In this document: positions 7,801-13,142 of the stretch, piece by piece | Layout: each line of letters opens with the position of its first letter | Position numbering within the stretch: the stretch's first letter is position 1 | Source of the DNA: JAICWP01 sp035252015 | GTDB lineage: Bacteria; Acidobacteriota; Terriglobia; Terriglobales; Acidobacteriaceae | NCBI GenBank assembly: GCA_035252015.1 | Contig: DATFDP010000211.1 | Location: 1-13,142, forward strand | Direction of reading: 5' to 3' | DNA length: 13,142 nucleotides | Made by a program: the position numbers and the translations under genes | Notes under the pieces: model-generated | The model's input: only the letters and a program-made list of their open reading frames with translations | Database searches by the model: none | What the model was told of the DNA's origin: nothing

Positions 7801-8959
7801 AATTGCCAAGGCTCGGATCGCCTGAAATGTACCAGGCGTACATCTCATTCTTTGTGGGATGAACGGCGATCTCCCCGCGCAGAATAGGGCAGGTGGAAAC
7901 TCCGCTGACCGGGCACGCGGCAGCGCTGAGCGAACTGCCGCCGGGCTGGTTTGTGAGACGCGCCCAGTTCACCCCATCAGTTGAGCTGTAGATGCCATGC
8001 CAGGCCATCGCGGCAAAGAATTTGCCCGCGCCGGAGTTGTAGGCCACGTCCGTGACGCTGCGCTGGATTGTGCCGGCAGCGCCATCTTTGACTGCGGCGG
8101 CATGCCAGCTCGCCCCGTAATCAGTGGAGTAGTACAGACCCTGCCCGGAGCTGCCGCTTCCCGGATAGAAGGTGAAGTTGCTGGCCCCGGCCACAGCCAG
8201 GTTGGGAAGATCGCTGGAGAAGACAATCCTGCTGAAGCCCAGGCCGGCAAACGGCGCCTGCCCACCATCTGCGGCCGCGATCAGATTCCAGTGAGCGCCG
8301 CCATCGCTGGAGCGCAAAATACCCAAACCGTAATAGGAATCCAGCGCCAGGTTGGGCTCCCCTGTGCCTACCAGGATCATTTGTGCGTTCTTGGGCTGCA
8401 CTGCGATGGCGCCAGTAGCCAGGCTGGCCTGCTGGTCGGTGAGAGGCGTCCAGGTGACCGCCGTTGCATCGCTTGCGGCTGCGTTAGTGGATTTCCAGAC
8501 CCCGCCATTAGCTCCTCCGACATAAACGGTGTTCCCGGTCGGGTCGTTAGGGTCTACGGCAATGGCCGTCACTCGTCCGCTTACCGGGCCATAGTCCTGC
8601 TCGCCCAGGCCGCCGCTGGCGTTGGAGAGTAGGGGCGCGGGACCGAGGAATGTCCAAGAGGCGCCGGTCGGCGATTGCGAAGAGGAAACCCCGTACGCCG
8701 CCACCGCCCTACGCTGCAGGTTGAGCTTTTGCTGGTAGGCGCGCTGTAGAAGTGTAGCCGCCGGTTCGCTTGCGGCCCCGCTCCTTGGGAGTCGCCCCCT
8801 CCGGAACGTGATTTCCTGCCGCAGGCGTTGTTGTGTACCTTGCCGGCTGGCTTGCGTAGGGAAGGATTGCGGATGGCCTGGGGCGTCGAATATCCCCACC
8901 GCCAGAAGCAGGTAGACCAACTGGCGCAACCAACAGCCCGCGGGGGCAGAGCGCGGCAT
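4826..8959 (-). CDS. large secreted protein: sortilin/BNR-like beta-propeller, Ig-like repeats, C-terminal membrane segments
   Basis: Protein of 1377 residues. Residues 1-32 look like a signal peptide (hydrophobic LVYLLLAVGIF). From about 100 to 880 lies a propeller of the Vps10/sortilin or BNR type: GRVTAIAVDP at 128-137, GGANGGVWKST at 148-158, Asp-box motifs at about 217-224, 278-285, 326-332, 395-402 and 779-786, FGNDGGVYR at 506-514, and closing TYGRGAWEL at 866-874. Several Cys pairs suggest disulfides. About 882-1273 holds four Ig-like segments with recurring F/Y-x-x-x-x-Ser, LSC and VTLT-type strands. The end is unusual: a hydrophobic segment at 1287-1304, basic TTRRKQR, a second one at 1312-1330 running into LAACGGG, and a last Ig-like strand pair (GTYTLTVT, STDLTLIV). 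Function is unknown; adhesion, glycan binding or surface display are possible. AAGGAG (8965-8970) lies 5 bases before the ATG. Confidence 0.85.
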   Translation of the reverse strand: MPRSAPAGCWLRQLVYLLLAVGIFDAPGHPQSFPTQASRQGTQQRLRQEITFRRGRLPRSGAASEPAATLLQRAYQQKLNLQRRAVAAYGVSSSQSPTGASWTFLGPAPLLSNASGGLGEQDYGPVSGRVTAIAVDPNDPTGNTVYVGGANGGVWKSTNAAASDATAVTWTPLTDQQASLATGAIAVQPKNAQMILVGTGEPNLALDSYYGLGILRSSDGGAHWNLIAAADGGQAPFAGLGFSRIVFSSDLPNLAVAGASNFTFYPGSGSSGQGLYYSTDYGASWHAAAVKDGAAGTIQRSVTDVAYNSGAGKFFAAMAWHGIYSSTDGVNWARLTNQPGGSSLSAAACPVSGVSTCPILRGEIAVHPTKNEMYAWYISGDPSLGNFADQGIWKSTDGGSTWTAISESGIENCGDFEGCGAAEQGWYSMELTAVPNGASVTDLYAGSTNIYKCSISSTNSACANRPFINLTHAYGCVPSGSLAHVHPSQHAISYALTNSGNAVMYFGNDGGVYRALNGFELISGTCGGTPNAFQSLNATLGSLASLASLAQHPTDPGTLLAGAQTNGSAATDLSHSGSNGTTWLAVNGGEGEHTAINASSTSQWFTAGAGVTIQSCSRGIDCTAQDFQVAVSGSTLGGDAGGLATPYLLDPQASRRMVVGTCRVWRGNNDGSGFAALSYNFDTGSDTACSGTEDNIISALATGGTPVGAQGSPLIYAGTAAGKIFVTINAAAGPESWYEATPSETGYPISSIVLDTADNTGKTAYASVMGFSVPHVWKTTDAGLSWMDVTGNLPDAPADSLLIDPDNRYLIYAGTDVGVFSADLSGGSAVSWQEVGSAGDHMLPNVPVTQLAMFKSASLKILRAATYGRGAWELVLASPGPDYSISLSNPVLMVFPDQSGSFTGELTSLYGYSSPVTLSCEGSALPDMCSGATVTPTRGGTSYTITARHAHVRDFNLNILARGTDPNTIVHRAAGSLHVVDFGLEFASGTPTPVVLIANNGSNTPPVVFEVEAQGSFNGVINLSCSTLPSGAKCNFYPSNAVTFTSSGTSDVTLTISTAPTTPKTTALPVTISATTAGAPGARTKSVTLTVKNEPDYGVQFAPEMLSAHPGDTVNARLRLTALNTYKGVVVVNCGARQLSGAECSLSSNTVFLTNVSSNDVTLTVKVPATATAGNYTLTVDTHDQNGSPAHTAYIGLTVLPDFVLKLPQATVTVSQGGTATYTLQVSSLGGGFTEPITFACTGLPRNTSSSFTPAVVVPGLGTTTVTLKVMTSTVIAAIPARRSRALWWTAMFLPMIGGLIFAGKTTRRKQRILQSLALAACFSAILLAACGGGNGAGSPAIVPPPDTATPTGTYTLTVTANSGAVSHSTDLTLIVQ

Positions 8960-9002
8960 TAGCGCTCCTTAGGGGTCCCTGTTTGCAATGAGTGCTATCA
9001 AA

Positions 9003-9032
9003 AGTATGTTGATGCCGCGCCTTGCCCGTCAA
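9003..9032 (-). promoter_or_regulatory. candidate sigma70 promoter for the large secreted-protein gene
   Basis: On the minus strand, TTGACG (9027-9032, five of six consensus bases) is followed after an 18-bp spacer by CATACT (9003-9008, four of six). A transcript would start near 8996 and give a leader of roughly 37 nt before the ATG at 8957-8959, which has its own good ribosome site. The placement inside 8960-9101 also argues that this stretch is an intergenic region and not the 5' end of modA. The match is by eye only. Confidence 0.4.
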
Positions 9033-9101
9033 TCAAATAGCGCCTGGATTGCCGCATGTTTTCCTCTCCCTTTCCCATTACGGATACAATCACAAGTCGC
9101 T

Positions 9102-9890
9102 GTGATTACCGGTCTCAAAGCCGCGCTGGTGGCCATTGTGCTTTGTTGGCGGTGTCTGGACCCAACTACCGCCTTCGCCGGCGAACTCACTGTGGCCGCC
9201 GCCGCCGACCTCAGCCCGGTCCTGCAGCCCATTGCCCGCAACTTTCAGCGCGAGACCGGCAACACGGTCCGCCTCTCCTTTGGCTCTTCCGGCGACTTTT
9301 GCAACCAGATTCAGAATGGCGCGCCCTATGACGTTTTTCTCTCTGCCGACCGCGGTTACCCGGAAAAGCTGGTGAAGCTGGGATTGGCCGATTCTGACTC
9401 TCTGCGCACCTATGCCGTGGGCCGCCTGGTGTTATGGGTGCCGAATAATTCCCATCTTGATATGGACCATAAGGGAATGCAGGCGCTTCTGGATCGGTCA
9501 GTGCGGAAAATTGCCATTGCTAATCCGCAGCATGCGCCCTATGGCCGCGCCGCCATAGCAGCGCTTCATTTATACAGACTGTATGATCAAATTGCAGATC
9601 GCCTGGTGCTGGGCGAAAACGTTGGCCAAGCCGCTCAGTTCGCGGAATCCGGCAACGCCCAGGTGGGAATTATCGCGCTGGCCCACGCTTTGGCGCCCAG
9701 TGTGCGTTCGCTGGGGCGTTACTGGATAGTTCCAGCGGATTCCTATCCTGCTTTAGAGCAGGGAGCCGTCATTCTGTCCAAATCCAAAAACAAGACGTTG
9801 GGTGCGCAGTTCCTGAAGTACCTTGCTGGTTCAGAGTCCCAGGCTATTTTCCGGCAGTTTGGTTTCGTTGCTCCCGGGGAGGCGCACTAA
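9102..9890 (+). CDS. modA: molybdate ABC transporter, periplasmic substrate-binding protein
   Basis: Captures molybdate (possibly tungstate) in the periplasm and delivers it to ModB. From the GTG at 9102 the protein has 262 residues, close to E. coli ModA (257), and begins with a good signal peptide: Lys at residue 6, a hydrophobic core, and cleavage after AFA at about residue 26. The mature protein starts GELTVAAAADLSPVL and shows SFGSSGDFCNQIQNGAPYDVFLSAD, YAVGRLVLWVP, HAPYGRAA and the late GNAQVGIIALAHALAP block, the pattern of the second ModA subgroup that lacks the Tyr ligand of the E. coli protein. The frame stays open up to an ATG at 8988, but that would add 38 residues of non-signal-like sequence before the signal peptide and overlap a candidate promoter, so I prefer the GTG. 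Its stop overlaps the modB start by one base (TAATG). Confidence 0.88.
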   Translation: MITGLKAALVAIVLCWRCLDPTTAFAGELTVAAAADLSPVLQPIARNFQRETGNTVRLSFGSSGDFCNQIQNGAPYDVFLSADRGYPEKLVKLGLADSDSLRTYAVGRLVLWVPNNSHLDMDHKGMQALLDRSVRKIAIANPQHAPYGRAAIAALHLYRLYDQIADRLVLGENVGQAAQFAESGNAQVGIIALAHALAPSVRSLGRYWIVPADSYPALEQGAVILSKSKNKTLGAQFLKYLAGSESQAIFRQFGFVAPGEAH

Positions 9891-10564
9891 TGGATTGGCA
9901 AGCCTTCATTCTGACTGTGAAGCTGGCGGTCCTCGTGACGGCGATTCTGCTGGTGCTGGGCTTGCCCCTCGCCTACTGGCTCACCTACTCGCGGCGGCGC
10001 TGGAAATTTCTTCTCGAAGCCCTGGTGGGCATGCCGCTGGTGCTGCCGCCTACCGTGCTCGGCTTCTACATTCTGCTCGCGCTTGGATCCAAAAGCCCCA
10101 TCGGGCGCTGGTGGGAATCGCTCACCGGCCACACCCTCGCCTTCACCTTTGAAGCATTGGTCATCGGCTCCGTCGTTTACAGCCTGCCCTTTACCGTGCA
10201 GCCGTTGGCAGCGGCTTTCTCCACTGTGGACCGCAAATTCGTTGCCGCTTCCGCCACCCTGGGTGCCTCCCGCCTGCGCACCTTCTTCCGCATTATCTTG
10301 CCGCTTTCTGTCTCCGGCCTCTTAACCGCGATTGCCCTGACGTTCGCGCACACGATGGGCGAGTTCGGTGTCGTGCTCATGGTGGGCGGCAATATTCCCG
10401 GTATCACGCGCACCGTTTCCATAGACATTTACGATCAGGTGCAGGCCACGAACTACGCCTCTGCTAACCAGACCGCGCTGGTGCTCCTGGCCATTTCTTT
10501 CGTGGCCCTTTCCCTCGTGTACGCTTTGAATCGGAGAGTGTGGGCAATATGGCCGTGGAGGTAG
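9890..10564 (+). CDS. modB: molybdate ABC transporter permease
   Basis: Inner-membrane subunit of the molybdate importer, 224 residues, the normal ModB length. About five hydrophobic segments are visible (near 7-30, 42-66, 85-106, 135-157 and 194-213). The coupling (EAA) loop that contacts ModC is AASATLGASRLRTFFRIILP at 119-138, and the typical GEFGVVLMVGGNIPG of ModB/CysT-type permeases follows at 157-171. The segment around MPLVLPPTVLGFYIL (48-62) is also highly characteristic. The start codon shares one base with the modA stop, so translation is probably coupled. The 3' end overlaps the modC start by 16-25 bp depending on the modC start chosen. Position between modA and modC makes the assignment firm; a tungstate or sulfate role cannot be excluded from ModB alone. 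Confidence 0.93.
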   Translation: MDWQAFILTVKLAVLVTAILLVLGLPLAYWLTYSRRRWKFLLEALVGMPLVLPPTVLGFYILLALGSKSPIGRWWESLTGHTLAFTFEALVIGSVVYSLPFTVQPLAAAFSTVDRKFVAASATLGASRLRTFFRIILPLSVSGLLTAIALTFAHTMGEFGVVLMVGGNIPGITRTVSIDIYDQVQATNYASANQTALVLLAISFVALSLVYALNRRVWAIWPWR

Positions 10565-11724
10565 TCAAACCTAGGAAGCAGGCGGCAGGCGCCTCTTCCG
10601 CCTTAACCGACGCGGTGCCCGCAGGCCTGAGGGCGCACATTCAGAAGCGCCTGCGCGCCAACGGCAGCCGCGAGTTCCAGCTCGACGTTCAGCTTGACGT
10701 GCCGCCCGGCATTACCATTCTTTTTGGCGCTTCGGGTGCCGGAAAAACCACTCTGCTCGACTGTCTGGCTGGACTACTTGAGCCCGATGTCGGCCACATA
10801 GCGCTGCGCGGCCGCGTGCTGTTTGACAAGGCCGCAGGCGTCAGCCTATCCACCCGCAAGCGTTCATTGGGGTATGTCTTCCAAGACTTAGCGCTATTTC
10901 CTCACTTAACCGTTGAAGCCAATATTCGCTACGGCCTGGCCAGGATTCCGCGCGACGAGCAATCACGAAGAACAGCCGCCATTCTCGAATCACTGCGCGC
11001 CTCGCACCTGAGCGCTCGGTATCCCGGCGAGATTTCCGGTGGCGAGCGCCAGCGCGTGGCTCTGGCTCGTGCTTTGGTCACCGACCCCGAATTGCTCCTC
11101 CTGGACGAGCCGCTTGCCGGCCTGGACGCGCCCACCAAGTCCGCCATTGTGGACGATTTGCGCGCCTGGAACCGCGCTCACCAGATTCCGATTCTTTACG
11201 TGACCCACGATCGCGGCGAAGTTTTTGCCCTGGGCGAGCGCGCGGTTGTGCTCGAGGCCGGCAGGCTCATTGCCCAGGGCACGCCGCATGAAGTGCTGAA
11301 CGCGCCGCGGCAGGAAGCGGTCGCCCAGCTCGCCGGCTTTGAAAACATTTTCGAGGCCAATGTGGAGTCCGCCCACGAAGCCCAGGGCACCATGACCTGC
11401 CGCCTGGCGGGCAGCGCCGTAATGCTTGAGGTGCCGCTCAGCCGCGTGACTCCGGGCGGCGGCGTGCGGGTAGCGGTGCGCGCGGGCGATATTCTATTGG
11501 CCACCAGCCGTCCCCACGACATCAGTGCCCGCAACATCATTCCCGGCGTTCTGCTCTCCCTGGAGCAGCGAGATTTCATGATCACGGCGCAGGTGGATTG
11601 CGGCATCCGCTTCGAGGTCCACCTCACGCCCGGCGCCCGTGACTCTCTGCAGCTCCATGCCGGACGCGAGGTGTGGCTGGTGTTGAAGACGCATTCCTGC
11701 CAGCTGGTCGGTGCCAGTACCTAG
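10549..11724 (+). CDS. modC: molybdate ABC transporter ATP-binding protein with C-terminal Mop domain
   Basis: Energises ModB. Numbered from the ATG at 10549 (391 residues), the ATPase domain spans about 30-265: Walker A GASGAGKTT at 60-68, Q-loop VFQD, signature ISGGERQ at 162-168, Walker B LLLLDEP at 182-188, and the switch His at 220 in YVTHD. Residues about 325-387 match the Mop/TOBE oxyanion-binding domain that lets ModC respond to cytoplasmic molybdate (SARNIIPGVLLSLEQR and the later VWLVLKTHSC). Residues 1-30 form an extra Ala/Lys/Arg-rich lead-in absent from E. coli ModC. A GTG at 10540, in frame, is also possible; I chose the ATG because GGAG at 10533-10536 is only 3 bases from the GTG but 12 from the ATG. 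Overlap with modB indicates a coupled operon. The stop codon lies in a heptamer repeat. Confidence 0.92.
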   Translation: MAVEVVKPRKQAAGASSALTDAVPAGLRAHIQKRLRANGSREFQLDVQLDVPPGITILFGASGAGKTTLLDCLAGLLEPDVGHIALRGRVLFDKAAGVSLSTRKRSLGYVFQDLALFPHLTVEANIRYGLARIPRDEQSRRTAAILESLRASHLSARYPGEISGGERQRVALARALVTDPELLLLDEPLAGLDAPTKSAIVDDLRAWNRAHQIPILYVTHDRGEVFALGERAVVLEAGRLIAQGTPHEVLNAPRQEAVAQLAGFENIFEANVESAHEAQGTMTCRLAGSAVMLEVPLSRVTPGGGVRVAVRAGDILLATSRPHDISARNIIPGVLLSLEQRDFMITAQVDCGIRFEVHLTPGARDSLQLHAGREVWLVLKTHSCQLVGAST

Positions 11725-11738
11725 TACCCAGTATCTAG
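11716..11738 (+). repeat. heptamer tandem repeat across the modC stop codon
   Basis: AGTACCT, AGTACCC and AGTATCT follow one another at 11716-11736, followed by AG, giving three copies with a 7-bp period. The modC stop TAG at 11722-11724 is formed at the junction of the first and second copies. The rest of the 152-bp gap before the next gene (to 11876) shows no terminator with a T-run and no convincing promoter. Confidence 0.5.
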
Positions 11739-11863
11739 ACAAAACCTGTCCTGGGTCCGTTCTTTGCCTCTGAGCAGTGGCGCGCTTTGCAAGCATATTG
11801 GCGCATTGCGCTAGTGCACTCTGCGGGCGCTGACATCTAAAGTTGTGAACCAGCGAATGTGGT

Positions 11864-11869
11864 AAGGAG
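11864..11869 (+). promoter_or_regulatory. ribosome binding site that decides the start of the second zinc dehydrogenase
   Basis: AAGGAG lies 7 bases before the ATG at 11877. The open frame extends upstream to a GTG at 11859, but that codon would place this strong site inside the coding sequence and add six residues not expected in the family, so translation is assigned to the ATG. Confidence 0.8.
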
Positions 11870-11876
11870 ATGGATC

Positions 11877-12893
11877 ATGCAAGGAACTGTGCTCTACAGC
11901 CCGCGCGATATTCGTTTCGAGGATCGGCCGGAGCCCAAAATTGCCAAGCCGACGGACGCCGTCATCAGGATCTCATCGGCCTGTGTGTGCGGATCTGATT
12001 TGTGGCCGTATCGCGGCATCCAGCCCGTCGAACAGCCAACACCAATGGGGCACGAGTATTGCGGGATTATCGAGGAGGTCGGCAAGGCGGTGAGAGGCGT
12101 TAGGCCGGGGCAGTTCGTCATCGGCTCATTCTTCGCATCCGACAATACCTGTCCAACTTGCCAGATTGGTTACCAGTCCTCCTGTCAGCACCGGGAACTC
12201 GTCGGCGGAGCTCAGGCGCCGTTCTTGCGCGTGCCACTGGCGGACGGCACACTGGTCGCTACGTCCGACGTTCCTTCAAAAGACTTCATCCCCAGCCTGC
12301 TAGCGCTGTCGGACGTGATGGGGACGGGGTGGTTCGCCGCCGATGCGGCAAACGTGAAACCAGGTTCGACCGTTGCCGTAGTCGGCGACGGCGCGGTCGG
12401 ATTGCTGAGCGTCCTTTCCGCAAAACAAATGGGCGCGGAGCGGATCATCGCCATGAGCCGCCACGCGTCTCGCCAGAAGCTAGCACGCGAATTCGGCGCA
12501 ACCGACATTGTGACGGAGCGAGGGGATGAAGGTGTTGCGCGCATCAAGGAACTGACCAACGGAATTGGCGCCGATTCGGTACTGGAGTGTGTCGGAACCC
12601 AGGAATCGATGATGCAAGCGATCAATTCCACGCGCCCCGGCGGCTACATCGGTTACGTCGGCGTGCCGCACGGGGTCTCCCTCGACGGAGAGCCATTGTT
12701 CTTCTCGCATGTCCATCTGCACGGCGGACCGGCTCCGGTGCGCCGCTACCTGCCTGAGCTAATCAATTTGGTGCTCAACGGCAAAATCAACCCTGGAAAT
12801 GTCTTTGACCTGGTGCTGCCATTGGATCGGGTTGCGGAAGGCTACCGGGCCATGGACGAGAGCCGCGCGATCAAAACGCTGTTACGTCCTTAG
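11877..12893 (+). CDS. zinc-type alcohol dehydrogenase (MDR family), probably NADP-preferring
   Basis: Medium-chain dehydrogenase of 338 residues; substrate unknown. Catalytic zinc ligands are Cys38 (CGSDLWPYRG), His59-Glu60 (GHEYCG) and probably Asp146 (LSDVMGTGW). The structural-zinc loop has Cys92, Cys95 and Cys103, but the first position of the usual four-Cys set is Asp89 (in SDNTCPTC). Asp can bind zinc, and I recall this substitution in related annotated proteins, so loss of zinc is not implied. The dinucleotide motif is GDGAVG at 170-175. The next strand ends IAMSRH where NAD enzymes carry Asp or Glu, so Ser194-Arg195 points to NADP(H). It follows modC by 152 bp, so it is probably a separate transcription unit, and precedes an SDR gene by 56 bp, suggesting a small operon of two oxidoreductases. 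It belongs to a different MDR branch from the dehydrogenase at 1389-2567. Confidence 0.87.
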   Translation: MQGTVLYSPRDIRFEDRPEPKIAKPTDAVIRISSACVCGSDLWPYRGIQPVEQPTPMGHEYCGIIEEVGKAVRGVRPGQFVIGSFFASDNTCPTCQIGYQSSCQHRELVGGAQAPFLRVPLADGTLVATSDVPSKDFIPSLLALSDVMGTGWFAADAANVKPGSTVAVVGDGAVGLLSVLSAKQMGAERIIAMSRHASRQKLAREFGATDIVTERGDEGVARIKELTNGIGADSVLECVGTQESMMQAINSTRPGGYIGYVGVPHGVSLDGEPLFFSHVHLHGGPAPVRRYLPELINLVLNGKINPGNVFDLVLPLDRVAEGYRAMDESRAIKTLLRP

Positions 12894-12949
12894 TATTGGA
12901 GCACGAAGCGCAGATGAAATTACGTGAGGAACGGAAAGAGAAATTACAC

Positions 12950-13142
12950 ATGAGCAGCTCATTGGACTTTAGCGGCAAGGTGGCACTCGTCACCGGTGCG
13001 GCGGCCGGCATGGGAGTGGCTACTGCAAAGGCCTTCGCGGAGGCGGGCGCGGCGGTTGTGTTAGCAGACTACAAAGAGGAAGCGGTGAAGTCGGCCGCGC
13101 AAAAGCTGGTCACTGTCGGTCACAAAGCAATCGCCGTTCCGT
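12950..13142 (+). CDS. SDR family oxidoreductase (5' part, cut off by window edge)
   Basis: The first 64 codons of a classical short-chain dehydrogenase are visible. SLDFSGKVALVTGAAAGMG gives the TGxxxGxG cofactor motif at about residues 14-21, followed by AKAFAEAGAAVVLADYKEEAV; the Asp at the end of the second strand (VLAD) suggests NAD as cofactor. The catalytic Tyr-Lys pair and the rest of the protein lie beyond the window. The ATG at 12950 is chosen because the family normally begins just before the first strand and a purine-rich GGAAAGAG lies about 9 bases upstream. An in-frame ATG at 12914 would add 12 charged residues and cannot be excluded. The gene follows the zinc dehydrogenase by 56 bp with no terminator between them, so the two are probably co-transcribed. 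The substrate cannot be named. Confidence 0.85.
   Translation, partial: MSSSLDFSGKVALVTGAAAGMGVATAKAFAEAGAAVVLADYKEEAVKSAAQKLVTVGHKAIAVP

Noticed and set aside
9049..9090. TTGCCG (9049-9054) with TACAAT (9085-9090) as a full sigma70 promoter for modA.
   Set aside because: The spacer is 30 bp, far from the usual 16-18, so only the -10 element is kept as a weak suggestion.
9102..11724. A new transport or defence system in the right half.
   Set aside because: Gene order, lengths, EAA loop, ABC motifs and the Mop domain all match an ordinary modABC importer.

Overview
The window looks like a stretch of chromosome from a high-GC, Gram-negative soil bacterium, most likely an acidobacterium. This is an inference from three things: the large secreted protein with a sortilin-like propeller, Ig-like repeats and a C-terminal double hydrophobic segment ending in L-A-A-C-G-G-G, which I know mainly from acidobacterial genomes; REP-type hairpin repeats between genes; and a 7-bp AGTACCY-type tandem repeat. 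No mobile element, tRNA, rRNA or CRISPR array is visible.

Left part (1-3130). A YghA/GSP39-type short-chain dehydrogenase (leftward, cut by the window edge) lies divergent to a membrane-anchored SRPBCC (cyclase/dehydrase) protein and a zinc-dependent, glutathione-dependent-formaldehyde-dehydrogenase-like alcohol dehydrogenase, which read rightward as a probable two-gene unit. A YmdB-type macrodomain hydrolase converges on the dehydrogenase. This resembles a redox and stress-protection group, although nothing proves shared regulation.

Middle part (3131-8959). A roughly 410-bp gene-free stretch holds a degenerate REP unit followed by two REP units in inverted orientation, with compensating base changes in their stems. 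Leftward genes follow: the FAD-dependent L-2-hydroxyglutarate oxidase lhgO, and upstream of it a 1377-residue secreted protein with a beta-propeller and Ig-like repeats. A plausible sigma70 promoter for the large gene sits at 9003-9032.

Right part (8960-13142). A tightly packed modABC operon (binding protein, permease, ATPase with a C-terminal Mop domain) encodes molybdate, possibly tungstate, uptake. The modA start is most likely the GTG at 9102. After modC and its terminal heptamer repeat comes a second zinc-type dehydrogenase with Asp in place of one structural-zinc Cys and a probable NADP(H) preference. It is followed 56 nt later by the start of a classical SDR that runs off the window; these two are probably co-transcribed.

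Most of the window is ordinary metabolism and transport. The features most worth a second look are the covarying REP cluster and the C-terminal architecture of the large secreted protein. I found no convincing evidence of a new defence or mobile system.
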